This document shows, one piece after another, positions 7,127 through 14,788 of a stretch of DNA of 21,980 nt. The notes below the pieces were generated by a model. It was not told where the DNA came from and made no database searches. It saw only the letters and a list, made by a program, of their open reading frames with translations. How positions within the stretch are numbered: position 1 is the stretch's first letter; every line of letters begins with the position of its first letter. Source of the stretch: SZUA-359 sp039809125 (GTDB taxonomy: Bacteria; Patescibacteriota; Saccharimonadia; Saccharimonadales; Saccharimonadaceae); contig JBDHUM010000017.1 of the NCBI GenBank assembly GCA_039809125.1, positions 1 through 21,980 on the forward strand. Direction: 5' to 3'. A program made the position numbers and the translations under genes.

Positions 7127-7699
7127 ATGATTACAAAAATTGTCGGTATTGCAGGAACGAATGGGTCGGGTAAGGACACCCTTGGACACATGCTTCGTGA
7201 TGAGTTTGGTTATACGACAGTAAGCCTAAGCGATATCTTGCGTGAGGAGTTGACGCGACATGGCCTGCCGCACACTCGAGAAAATCTCAGCGGTCTTAGT
7301 AGCGAGATGCGCCAAGCAGAGGGCGACGGTGTGATGTCCCGCAAAGTTTTTCGTAAGTATGGAACTGATAGGAAGCTTTGCATTACCAGCATTCGTGCTC
7401 CAGGAGAGGCAGAAGAAATTCAAAAAGTGGGCGGGATAATTGTTTGGATTGATGCGGACCAGCGAGTACGCTACGATCGAATTCAGATGGCCAATCGCGG
7501 TAGGGGTGTCACTGATGAGCTATCGTTTGAAGAATTTAAGGCACAAGAAGCGCGCGAAATGACGCCAACAACACTCGGCGGCGGACTAAATATGGCAGCA
7601 GTGCGAGATATGGCCGATGAAAAGATTGCAAATAACTTTGATTCATTAAAGGCCTACCAAGATTACCTACGCGAGTATTTCAAACTGAGCGCCAGTTAA
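7127..7699 (+). CDS. P-loop kinase-like protein resembling archaeal UPF0200/dephospho-CoA-kinase-like proteins
   Basis: A 190-residue P-loop NTPase. The start is set at ATG 7127: the protein then begins with its first beta strand (ITKIVGIAGTNGSGKDT, Walker A residues 10-18) and sits 7 nt after a TGT-TATGAT box; longer in-frame starts would overlap the divergent gene. Next come SLSDILREEL, the TRENLSGLSSEMR helix, SIRAPGEAEEIQK, a GGIIVWIDAD strand, and a DRIQMANRGRG lid. A Walker A with GKDT, a V-S-L/M-x-D-x-x-R-E segment, an R-x-P-x-E-x-E-E segment and the late ADEKIANN strand resemble the archaeal UPF0200 family (adenylate/dephospho-CoA-kinase fold, function not established to my knowledge). 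This is from memory of the pattern, not a search. The likely activity is phosphorylation of a nucleotide-like substrate. Confidence 0.78.
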   Translation: MITKIVGIAGTNGSGKDTLGHMLRDEFGYTTVSLSDILREELTRHGLPHTRENLSGLSSEMRQAEGDGVMSRKVFRKYGTDRKLCITSIRAPGEAEEIQKVGGIIVWIDADQRVRYDRIQMANRGRGVTDELSFEEFKAQEAREMTPTTLGGGLNMAAVRDMADEKIANNFDSLKAYQDYLREYFKLSAS

Positions 7700-7727
7700 G
7701 TGTCAATTACTAGAGTTTGAGATTTTT

Positions 7728-7756
7728 TCGACAATCTATCAATACTGGTGTATGAT
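7728..7756 (+). promoter_or_regulatory. Sigma-70 promoter for the gene at 7795 (leadered)
   Basis: TCGACA (7728-7733), 17 nt spacer, TATGAT (7751-7756). The start site would be near 7763, giving a leader of about 32 nt with an AGGGA Shine-Dalgarno (7783-7787) 7 nt before ATG 7795. This is one of the few conventional leadered units here. Confidence 0.5.
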
Positions 7757-7794
7757 GATAAAAACCATATGGGCTGGGAGATAGGGACTGGTGT

Positions 7795-9009
7795 ATGGGG
7801 CAAAGCGGAGCCGAAGGTATTATAAAGGTAATTAAAGATTACGACGCGCTAACTGCTGAGGAATTACTGCGGGCCAGAGACGCAGGCAAGTTAGGAGAAG
7901 CTGTCACTCACTTTACTGAGGCAGTTGGAGTTAAAGGCAGGACAGGCGACCATATAGGCACGCAACTAGGCAAGATTAATCCTGAGGACTTTGCGCGTGC
8001 AGCAGCACTTTTAGGCGCACTAGCTGAATTATTCAACGGTCCAGCTCAGGGCGAAGATGTTTATCGGCCTGATGATCGGCGTAGCGTGCATGGACTCGTT
8101 ACCGTCGACAATGTAGATACAGAATTGTTAGACGGACCTGAAATTCTTACTGATCCATTAGAAGACACTGATACATTGCCTCTTGTAATAAGCAATAATC
8201 CTCCTGTAGACAGACTTATCTGCACCCTACTAGGTGATGACTTTGACATGACGGACATGACAGCTAAAGATGTTGCGCAGCGTATTTATGAGGTCGCAGG
8301 GTTGTTTGAAACACGCACACAAAACGATGGAAAGAAGATTGATCCTATCGAGCGTATACGACTGTTTCTTGAAGGAAACACATACGGAGAAATAGCTGCG
8401 CAAGGTGGCTATACGCCAAAATCTGTTGCGCAGTGGTTTGGTGAACTAAGAAATAGAAAAACTAAGGATGTCATAGACGAGCATTCCACATCTTCATCGC
8501 AACCGCCTTCAGTGGGAAATACTGTGACGCCGCTGAGTGATGCGGCAGCGAAAAATCAGGAAACAGGTACGGAAGTAATGACAGATGAACCTCGATACGT
8601 AAAAATCGCTGATCAATTGGCAGAACTTTCTAATGTCCCAGTCAATTTACGAGAAGCGTTAAAAGAACATCTTAATCCCGACGGTACGACTAATGTATCC
8701 CTTAATAAAGAAAGGGCAATAAAGAACGTTCGAGGTATGATTGTACAGGAATTCGATGCTCTTAATGTGCCTGGACTAGATCCTGGGGCACGGTATCAGA
8801 TTATTTCTGTACTTGGTGTACAACTGAAGGATTCATCGGATAAAAGTTGGCAGGGTGTACCACCAGTAACAGTTGCCTCCCGGATAAAGAAGCTAAAAGA
8901 GGATAACAACGGGAAAGCTAGTCCAGAACAGATATATTCGATTATTATGGACGGGTTTGAGCACATTATAGAACAGATCGAGCAACTACGAGCAGAACAG
9001 AGTGCGTAG
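7795..9009 (+). CDS. Hypothetical protein with a possible helix-turn-helix segment
   Basis: A 404-residue acidic soluble protein I do not recognise. Residues 183-225 (from DPIERIRLFLEGNTYGEIA to about LRNRKTKD) read like a helix-turn-helix of the sigma region 4/transposase type: a helix, a T-Y-G-E-I-A turn and a second helix (TPKSVAQWFGELRNR). This is suggestive only. It is followed by a Ser/Thr/Pro linker (about residues 228-262) and a second helical region to the C-terminus. There is no signal peptide, membrane segment or cysteine cluster. It has its own leadered promoter and an AGGGA ribosome binding site. polA begins 18 bp downstream with its own -10 box. Another unknown of similar size and acidity follows polA. 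A DNA-binding or regulatory role is possible but unproven. Confidence 0.72.
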   Translation: MGQSGAEGIIKVIKDYDALTAEELLRARDAGKLGEAVTHFTEAVGVKGRTGDHIGTQLGKINPEDFARAAALLGALAELFNGPAQGEDVYRPDDRRSVHGLVTVDNVDTELLDGPEILTDPLEDTDTLPLVISNNPPVDRLICTLLGDDFDMTDMTAKDVAQRIYEVAGLFETRTQNDGKKIDPIERIRLFLEGNTYGEIAAQGGYTPKSVAQWFGELRNRKTKDVIDEHSTSSSQPPSVGNTVTPLSDAAAKNQETGTEVMTDEPRYVKIADQLAELSNVPVNLREALKEHLNPDGTTNVSLNKERAIKNVRGMIVQEFDALNVPGLDPGARYQIISVLGVQLKDSSDKSWQGVPPVTVASRIKKLKEDNNGKASPEQIYSIIMDGFEHIIEQIEQLRAEQSA

Positions 9010-9014
9010 TACGC

Positions 9015-9020
9015 TATACT
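9015..9020 (+). promoter_or_regulatory. -10 box of polA, leaderless geometry
   Basis: TATACT, within the recurrent octamer GCTATACT, ends 7 nt before the polA ATG and starts 6 nt after the upstream stop codon. No Shine-Dalgarno is present. Confidence 0.55.
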
Positions 9021-9027
9021 AGAGTAT

Positions 9028-11625
9028 ATGAAACGTCTGGCTATTATTGACGGGAAAAGCGTGTTTTACCGCGGCTATTATGCGATGCCAAATCTTAGTA
9101 AGGCTGACGGTACACCTACCGGTGGTGTCTACGGATTTGCAGCTATGAGTCTTGAGCTCATCAAAAAACTTAAACCTGACTATGTGTGTGTTGCTTGGGA
9201 TAAGCCTAAAACCAACATTCGCCGTCGCCGTGAACTCTATCCAGAATATAAGGCTGGCCGTAAACCTGCCCCGGCTGATTTTTATGAACAGATTCCGATA
9301 CTACATGAGCTACTTGATGCTTTGTCGTGGCCATTGTACGAGCTGGATGACTATGAGGCCGACGACATTATGGCCAGTCTGGCACGTCAGGCCGAGAAAG
9401 CCGATATCGAAACCTGCTTGATTAGTTCTGATCTTGATATGTTGCAGTGTCTTGGCTCAAATACACACATGTACGCACTGAAGAGAGGTTTCTCAGACAT
9501 AGAGCTTTACAAACCAGAATATTTCGAACAAAAATACGGCATTAAGGTCGATCAATTTCTTGATCTGAAGGCCCTAAAAGGCGATTCGAGTGATAATATT
9601 CCTGGCGTTCCAGGCATTGGCGAAAAAGGTGCGGTGTCGCTACTGCAGCAATACGGCACTCTTGATGGTGTTTACGATCAGATTGATACAATCACTGGCG
9701 CGACTCAAAAAAAGTTACTAGCAGGTAAAGATTCGGCATATCTAAGCCGCCAAGTGGCCGCCTTGATGTTTGACGCTCCTTTAAGACTTGATCTTGCAGC
9801 GATGGATAGCAAGGATCTTGATACGACAAAGCTTAAGACTATGCTGCAAAAACTTGAATTTACCAGTTTGCTACGTAACTTACCCGAACATATGCGTTAT
9901 GTTGAGGCTGATGATAATAATGCAGGGCTAGCAGAGACGGTTAAGCTAGTTGATTGGAATAGCGAGGTAGCAGCTACTGCTTTGATGGCAGACAAGGTCA
10001 TTGTGCAGTGCATTGATGATGTAGTATACGTTTCGCCTAGATCTGACATTGCGTCTATACCACCGATTAGCGATCTCCATAAAATTATTGCTAATGTAGG
10101 AATTATCACTCATGATGGTGATCAGCTGTGTCACTATCTACTTGATCACGACTGCTTTTTGCCCGAAACAATGTTTGATATGCGTCAAGCTGGGTTTTTG
10201 ATAAATCCACTTAAAAAATCACGTACGATCGTTGATGTAACTGGCTACGACGGTAACTCGCCTGACATTATACTAGGGGAATTGTGGCAAGTATATGATG
10301 ATCAACAACAAAAACTTGAAGCCCTTCCTAAAGTACTGCACATCGCTAAGGAAATTGATTTTCCGTTGATTCCAATATTAGCACGTATGGAACACAGGGG
10401 GATCTATTTAGCGGTTGATGCTTTGCAAAAAATGAATAAAAAATTAGTTCAAGATATTAAAAAACTCGAAAAAAGCATCTTTGAACATGCAGGTGAGGAA
10501 TTCAATATCGCCAGCCCAGCGCAACTAGCTGATGTTTTATACGATAAACTTGCCTTACCAACGACTGGTGTCAAAAAAGGTAAAACCGGCTACTCAACTG
10601 GGCAAAAAGAACTCGACAAGCTGAGGTCGCTTCATCCGATTATTGAATGTATCGAACAGTACCGTGAGCTCACAAAGCTGCAAAGCACGTATGTTTTAGC
10701 ATTACCGGAATTGGTTGATACAAACTCATATCTTCACACCACGTTCAACCAAGATGTGGCCGCAACAGGACGACTTAGCAGTACTGATCCTAATCTACAG
10801 AATATACCAGTACGTACTGAGCTTGGTCGTTCTATTCGTGAGGCCTTCATGCCAGCCCCAGGTAACGTTTTTGTCAGTGCTGACTATTCACAGTTCGAAC
10901 TGCGTCTTGCTGCCGTACTGGCCGGCGACGAAGAGATGATCAACGATTTTAATGCAGGTACCGACATTCATGCAAAAACGGCTGCTGATATTCACCATGT
11001 ACCGCTCGATTCGGTTACAAAGCAGCAGCGTCGTGATGCCAAGGTAATTAATTTTGGTGTTTTGTACGGTATGGGGCCTCATGCTTTGGCGCAAAATACC
11101 GGCATGACATTTGGCCAAGCAAAAACTTTTATTGATGAGTATTTTAAGATTCGACATAAAATTCGTGTCTATATCGACAAGACTCTGGAGCAGGCGCGTA
11201 GTGATGGTTATGTAGAAACATTTTATGGTCGTCGTCGACCTACGCCCGACGTAAAATCGAGTAATTTTATTGTTCGGTCTGCGGCAGAACGAGCAGCAGC
11301 TAACATGCCAATACAAGGTACCGAAGCAGACCTTATGAAAAAGGCGATGATACGCATTGAGGAAGAACTTAACCCGCTCGTGAGCCGAGCACCCAAAGCT
11401 CGGGCTGCAGATGCCGTTCAATTAGGACGAGACGGCTCGCTCGCTTCCCAACCACTAGGCTTTCAAGTTCTGCAAATTCACGACTCCATCCTTGTCGAAT
11501 GCCCAGAGGAATCAGCTGAAAAAATCTCCGAAATCCTCGTCGCAGTCATGGAGTCCATTGCCCCTGAGCTCGGAGTCCGCCTCCAAGTCGATGTTCATAT
11601 CGGGAAAAATTGGGGAGAAGTATAA
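9028..11625 (+). CDS. polA: DNA polymerase I (FEN domain, degenerate proofreading domain, polymerase domain)
   Basis: An 865-residue family A polymerase for gap filling and primer removal. Residues 1 to about 285 are the 5'-3' FEN nuclease with its acidic residues: D8 (IIDGKS), E110/D112/D113 (DYEADDI), D135/D137 (SSDLDML), D186/D189 (KGDSSDNIPGVPGIG). The middle region (about 300-430) lacks the DxE and YxxxD motifs of the 3'-5' exonuclease, so proofreading is probably lost. The polymerase domain has motif A with D619 (SADYSQFELRL), the O-helix region (RRDAKVINFGVLYGM), and motif C with H818-D819. Motif C reads HDS rather than HDE. Between the QGTEADLMKKAM helix and motif C, residues about 783-811 form an in-frame insert of some 20 residues more than Taq polymerase, GC-rich with a hairpin. 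Codon use in the last 240 bases also shifts towards ATC, GTC and CTC. Confidence 0.96.
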   Translation: MKRLAIIDGKSVFYRGYYAMPNLSKADGTPTGGVYGFAAMSLELIKKLKPDYVCVAWDKPKTNIRRRRELYPEYKAGRKPAPADFYEQIPILHELLDALSWPLYELDDYEADDIMASLARQAEKADIETCLISSDLDMLQCLGSNTHMYALKRGFSDIELYKPEYFEQKYGIKVDQFLDLKALKGDSSDNIPGVPGIGEKGAVSLLQQYGTLDGVYDQIDTITGATQKKLLAGKDSAYLSRQVAALMFDAPLRLDLAAMDSKDLDTTKLKTMLQKLEFTSLLRNLPEHMRYVEADDNNAGLAETVKLVDWNSEVAATALMADKVIVQCIDDVVYVSPRSDIASIPPISDLHKIIANVGIITHDGDQLCHYLLDHDCFLPETMFDMRQAGFLINPLKKSRTIVDVTGYDGNSPDIILGELWQVYDDQQQKLEALPKVLHIAKEIDFPLIPILARMEHRGIYLAVDALQKMNKKLVQDIKKLEKSIFEHAGEEFNIASPAQLADVLYDKLALPTTGVKKGKTGYSTGQKELDKLRSLHPIIECIEQYRELTKLQSTYVLALPELVDTNSYLHTTFNQDVAATGRLSSTDPNLQNIPVRTELGRSIREAFMPAPGNVFVSADYSQFELRLAAVLAGDEEMINDFNAGTDIHAKTAADIHHVPLDSVTKQQRRDAKVINFGVLYGMGPHALAQNTGMTFGQAKTFIDEYFKIRHKIRVYIDKTLEQARSDGYVETFYGRRRPTPDVKSSNFIVRSAAERAAANMPIQGTEADLMKKAMIRIEEELNPLVSRAPKARAADAVQLGRDGSLASQPLGFQVLQIHDSILVECPEESAEKISEILVAVMESIAPELGVRLQVDVHIGKNWGEV
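11383..11406 (+). repeat. Inverted repeat inside the polA insert
   Basis: AGCCGAGC (11383-11390) pairs with GCTCGG-G-CT (11398-11406, one bulged G) around a 7 nt loop. It sits within the extra residues before motif C and is much more GC-rich than its surroundings. It may be a remnant of a palindromic coding insert. Confidence 0.4.
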
Positions 11626-11659
11626 TAGTTGAAATGGACTGACCTTGGTGTATAGACAC

Positions 11660-11688
11660 TTGACTATCAGTAAATATTATGCTAAAAT
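11660..11688 (+). promoter_or_regulatory. Strong sigma-70 promoter for the gene at 11698
   Basis: TTGACT (11660-11665), 17 nt spacer ending in the extended TGC, TAAAAT (11683-11688). The -10 ends 9 nt before ATG 11698, so the leader is zero to a few bases. No Shine-Dalgarno. Confidence 0.65.
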
Positions 11689-11697
11689 AGAATTGTA

Positions 11698-12882
11698 ATG
11701 CACGATTATGGAAACAGCAAAAACCCAGAAACAAAAACGGATGATATAGATAAACTGCGTGACACGTTGCGAATTGAAGCAGTACGGCATTTAGTTGATT
11801 CCGGTAACTTTGAAATTTCTCGAGCTATAGGATTTCAGTTTGGTGATGAAAGAGTTGGTGGGGAAAAGGCGGCCGATCATGAAATGCAGCTACAAATTGA
11901 AACTATCCGTCCAGGGCAAAAAAAGTCTGATGATAGATGGACGATTATCGGATTACCAACTACTGCTGTCACGGAGCATGTGCCAGGCGTCTACACCCAT
12001 AAGAACACGTTTACCAATATAAATATTAGAACTACACCTGAGGGTGAGCATGTATTTACCATCGTTGGAGATGATTTAGATAAGCAAGCAGCACTTGCAT
12101 CGGCTAAGAATCTACTTGATAGCGGCACTATCGATAACAAGAACCTGACACAATGTCTTGAAGTAATTACGCGTATCCTGTCCGAACAATATACGGTAAA
12201 TGGGATCGGAGAATTGGAAAATGCTCCAGGGGAGATGTTAAAAGAAATCGATGATTTAATAAGAGACACTCTAGAAGAATACAATGCCCCGACCATTATC
12301 GGAGGGAGTGATTTTATGGGCAAAGGTGAGGACATGCGGAGTGTCATGGTTGTAGATGGTATTGACGAGGATTTCAATCCCACCTTAACGAACGGTGAAT
12401 ACATGTTACAAGCTGATTGTCCTTATAAGGGTGGGCAAATATTTTACTTCTATAGCTCCATGCAGGGTGAGGTACGTGAGACGGTTCGCCGCACGCCCCC
12501 AGAATCGTTGCCTGAGATCACAGATCAACAACGATCACAACATCCATATGTGGTGATAAATTCTAGAGATATCCATACTAATTCAGATGAGCCTGCTACT
12601 GACATGGACGGTCGCTCGGTAGATGTAAACTATATGGAAGGGTATGCTGTAATACATGTCGCTTCAGAAGGCAGTATTCAAGTTCGCTCAATACGTATAT
12701 TCCCCACGAAAGACGAAGCTCAGTTAGCAGCAGACAGGATGTACCAAGAGCAACTATGGCGTGAAAGTGAGCCTACCCAGCCTACTGTCGACGAAATGCG
12801 CGCACTTGTGGAGTCTGTGCGCACAATGTCGAGGTTGCAATCTGAAAGCGAGCTAGAAGCGTTTTTTTCTACCGAAACGTAG
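11698..12882 (+). CDS. Hypothetical protein, soluble and acidic
   Basis: A 394-residue protein that I do not recognise. No signal peptide or membrane helix is visible. The N-terminal part (about residues 15-130) alternates short strands and helices (DKLRDTLRIEAVRHLVDSG, WTIIGLPTTAV, HVFTIVGDDLDKQAALASAK), a helical segment lies around 140-190, then a strand-rich region (YMLQADCPYKGGQIFYFYSS, YVVINSRDIHTNSD) and a C-terminal helix (TVDEMRALVESVRTMSRLQ). The only cysteines are isolated. It has a well-formed promoter of its own and no partner gene on the same transcript other than a possible read-through into the NUDIX gene 12 bp downstream, which has its own -10. With the protein at 7795 it brackets polA. 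Function unknown. Confidence 0.72.
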   Translation: MHDYGNSKNPETKTDDIDKLRDTLRIEAVRHLVDSGNFEISRAIGFQFGDERVGGEKAADHEMQLQIETIRPGQKKSDDRWTIIGLPTTAVTEHVPGVYTHKNTFTNINIRTTPEGEHVFTIVGDDLDKQAALASAKNLLDSGTIDNKNLTQCLEVITRILSEQYTVNGIGELENAPGEMLKEIDDLIRDTLEEYNAPTIIGGSDFMGKGEDMRSVMVVDGIDEDFNPTLTNGEYMLQADCPYKGGQIFYFYSSMQGEVRETVRRTPPESLPEITDQQRSQHPYVVINSRDIHTNSDEPATDMDGRSVDVNYMEGYAVIHVASEGSIQVRSIRIFPTKDEAQLAADRMYQEQLWRESEPTQPTVDEMRALVESVRTMSRLQSESELEAFFSTET

Positions 12883-12888
12883 TATAAT
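12883..12888 (+). promoter_or_regulatory. -10 box of the NUDIX gene, leaderless geometry
   Basis: A consensus TATAAT starting on the base after the upstream TAG stop and ending 6 nt before the GTG start at 12895. There is no Shine-Dalgarno and no clear -35. Confidence 0.55.
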
Positions 12889-12894
12889 TCAAGT

Positions 12895-13461
12895 GTGAAC
12901 AAAGAAGAGATTGTCGTCAAGGGCAAAATATTTGAGTTAGTACACCTCGTGCAACCAGATGGGCGGGTGTTTGAAGTTGCGCGGCGTGCGCCGGGAGTAA
13001 GGGTGATTGTTCATGATGTGTCTGCTGGAAAAATTTTGCTTACCAAAGAGTTTCGCCATGAACTGGAGGGGTGGGACTATCGACTGCCAGGTGGTAAAGT
13101 GTTTGATACACTGGATGAGTTTGAAGTATTTCGCGCGGGCGGGACAGAAATTGCTGATGCAGCAAGGAAAAAAGCTGTTGAAGAAATACAACAAGAAGCT
13201 GGCATCGAAATCGATGAACTTGAATTTTACAAAAAATCGATACTTGGAGCGACTGTCGAATGGGATCTGTATGTATTTATTAGTGAAAAATGGCAACTAA
13301 ATGAACTTGGTCAAGAGTTAGAGCAAGGTGAAAAAATAGAAGCCGATAACTGGGTGGATTATAGCGAGGCGCGACGCATGATACTTGATGGTTCTATGAG
13401 TGAAGAACGTATTGGACTAATTCTACTGCAGTGGCTGGAGTCACTCGCGTCACAATCTTGA
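12895..13461 (+). CDS. NUDIX hydrolase, ADP-ribose pyrophosphatase-like
   Basis: A 188-residue NUDIX-fold protein. N-terminal strands lead to VRVIVHDVSAGKILLTKEF, WDYRLPGGKV (G66, G67) and the NUDIX helix AVEEIQQEAGI (94-104). The arrangement of strands and the R-L-P-G-G entry resemble ADP-ribose/NDP-sugar pyrophosphatases. Two features depart from the consensus: about 16 extra residues separate LPGGK from the box (which then fits G82-x5-D88-x7-EEIQQEAGI), and the REUxEE core reads E96-E97-I-Q-Q100-E101, so the usual Arg and one metal-binding Glu are replaced. Activity may therefore be altered or reduced. It starts with GTG 6 nt after TATAAT. The avtA-like gene follows after 28 bp with its own -10. 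Confidence 0.82.
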   Translation: MNKEEIVVKGKIFELVHLVQPDGRVFEVARRAPGVRVIVHDVSAGKILLTKEFRHELEGWDYRLPGGKVFDTLDEFEVFRAGGTEIADAARKKAVEEIQQEAGIEIDELEFYKKSILGATVEWDLYVFISEKWQLNELGQELEQGEKIEADNWVDYSEARRMILDGSMSEERIGLILLQWLESLASQS

Positions 13462-13473
13462 TCGACGAAGAAA

Positions 13474-13482
13474 TGTTACACT
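13474..13482 (+). promoter_or_regulatory. Extended -10 promoter of the aminotransferase gene
   Basis: TGT-TACACT ends 7 nt before ATG 13490. A TTGATC lies upstream at 13458-13463 but the 13 nt spacer is too short for a normal -35. No Shine-Dalgarno. Confidence 0.5.
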
Positions 13483-13489
13483 GGAGTAT

Positions 13490-14743
13490 ATGAGATTATC
13501 TGATTTCGGTGAGCGCATGAGTAGCGAGGCGGGAATTCTGCAGCTTATGGATGATCTTGGCAGGGCGCTTGCAGGCGAAAAACCTGTCGCGATGTTTGGT
13601 GGCGGTAATCCAGCACAGATTCCAAGTGTGACAAGCGCATTTAAGCAAGAATTACAAACGATACTTGCCGATGAACAGCGACTCGGGGCAATGCTTGGTA
13701 ACTACGACACACCTCAAGGCAACGACGAGTTTATACAAAGTGTCGTTAGTCTACTTAACTCCACGTATAACTGGAAACTTACGGCTGATAATGTGGCAAT
13801 TACTTCTGGTTCACAGAGTGGATTTTTTATGTTGTTTAATCTCTTGTCTGGCCAGGCTGGAACACATAAAAAGCGGATTTTGTTGCCGTTAGTGCCAGAA
13901 TATATCGGCTATGCTGACCAGCTGATTGAGCCTGATAGTTTTTACTCCCTTCAGCCAACAATCGAGAAAATTAGCGACCACGAATTTAAATACGGCATAA
14001 ATTTTAAAGACTTAAAGATCGATGAATCAGTAGCTGCAATCGCCTTGTCACGACCAACCAACCCGACCGGTAATGTAGTAACGGACGAAGAGTTAGAGCA
14101 ACTTGGCCTATTCGCGCAACAGCATGACATTCCACTTATAATCGATAATGCATATGGCCTACCATTTCCTGGAGTGATTCGTTCGCAGGTGAAACCATAT
14201 TTTGATAAAAACACTGTGCTAAGCTTTAGTTTATCGAAGGTGGGTTTACCGAGTTCGCGGGTTGGAATTTTCGTAGGACCACCCGATCTTATGAAAGCTC
14301 TTTCGAGTGCGAATGCGATAGTTAGCTTAGCAAGTCCGAGCATCGGACAGTACATTACGAGTCGTTTAATGAGATCCGGCGAGATCCTGGCGCTTGCTCG
14401 TGAACAGATTCAGCCTTTTTACGCTGAACGTGCCAAAAAAGCTCGAGAGTTGTTTTTATCGGTGTTGCCGGGTGAATTGCCCTGGCGTTTTCACATCTAC
14501 GAAGGTTCTTACTTTTTTTGGCTGTGGTGTGATGGCGCCAAAAAAACTTCTGGACAAGTGTACGGCTTCTTAAAAGAACGAGGGGTTATTGTGGTGCCAG
14601 GTGAGTACTTCTTTCCAGGTCAGGATACTACTAAATGGCAACATGCACATGAATGCATTCGAATTAATTTTTCACGCCCTGATAGTGAGCTTGAAGCTGG
14701 CGCGGCAATATTAGCCAATGCCGTTAAATGGATGTATGCGTAA
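13490..14743 (+). CDS. avtA: Valine-pyruvate aminotransferase-like (AvtA), PLP-dependent
   Basis: A 417-residue class I fold PLP aminotransferase, the size of E. coli AvtA (417), and collinear with it: MFGGGNPAQIPSV, LGNYDTPQGNDEF, ITSGSQSGFFMLFNLLSG, LPLVPEYIGYADQ, SRPTNPTGNV, IDNAYGLPFPGVI, SFSLSKVGLPSSRVGI with the PLP lysine K250, and a VPGEYFFPGQD segment near the C-terminus. AvtA exchanges the amino group of alanine with 2-oxoisovalerate and related oxo acids, so in this organism it may interconvert alanine and branched-chain amino acids taken from a host or the environment. No other amino-acid biosynthesis gene is in the window, consistent with a salvage role (inference). The substrate could differ from that of AvtA. 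It has its own leaderless-type promoter. Confidence 0.88.
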   Translation: MRLSDFGERMSSEAGILQLMDDLGRALAGEKPVAMFGGGNPAQIPSVTSAFKQELQTILADEQRLGAMLGNYDTPQGNDEFIQSVVSLLNSTYNWKLTADNVAITSGSQSGFFMLFNLLSGQAGTHKKRILLPLVPEYIGYADQLIEPDSFYSLQPTIEKISDHEFKYGINFKDLKIDESVAAIALSRPTNPTGNVVTDEELEQLGLFAQQHDIPLIIDNAYGLPFPGVIRSQVKPYFDKNTVLSFSLSKVGLPSSRVGIFVGPPDLMKALSSANAIVSLASPSIGQYITSRLMRSGEILALAREQIQPFYAERAKKARELFLSVLPGELPWRFHIYEGSYFFWLWCDGAKKTSGQVYGFLKERGVIVVPGEYFFPGQDTTKWQHAHECIRINFSRPDSELEAGAAILANAVKWMYA

Positions 14744-14749
14744 AATCTC

Positions 14750-14758
14750 TGCTATACT
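14750..14758 (+). promoter_or_regulatory. Extended -10 promoter for the gene at 14789 (leadered)
   Basis: TGC-TATACT within the recurrent GCTATACT octamer. The hexamer ends 30 nt before ATG 14789, so a leader of about 23 nt is predicted. No convincing Shine-Dalgarno is seen in it. Confidence 0.5.
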
Positions 14759-14788
14759 GGTACATTAGAAAGATAACGACACAAAAAT

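Noticed and set aside
7088..7189. 34-codon N-terminal extension of the minus-strand kinase gene
   Set aside because: The extension crosses both divergent promoters and the start of the plus-strand gene and is rich in Asn, Cys, His and Tyr; the P-loop protein is complete from ATG 7087.
10888..11421. 177-codon open frame on the minus strand inside polA
   Set aside because: It lies opposite the conserved polymerase domain, is rich in Cys, His and Phe, has no promoter or Shine-Dalgarno, and reads like a frame shadow.
11991..12404. 137-codon open frame on the minus strand inside the gene at 11698
   Set aside because: Ser-rich shadow frame opposite a gene with a strong promoter; no start signals of its own.
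13951..14355. 134-codon open frame on the minus strand inside avtA
   Set aside because: Lies opposite the conserved PLP-binding region of a gene that matches AvtA along its length.
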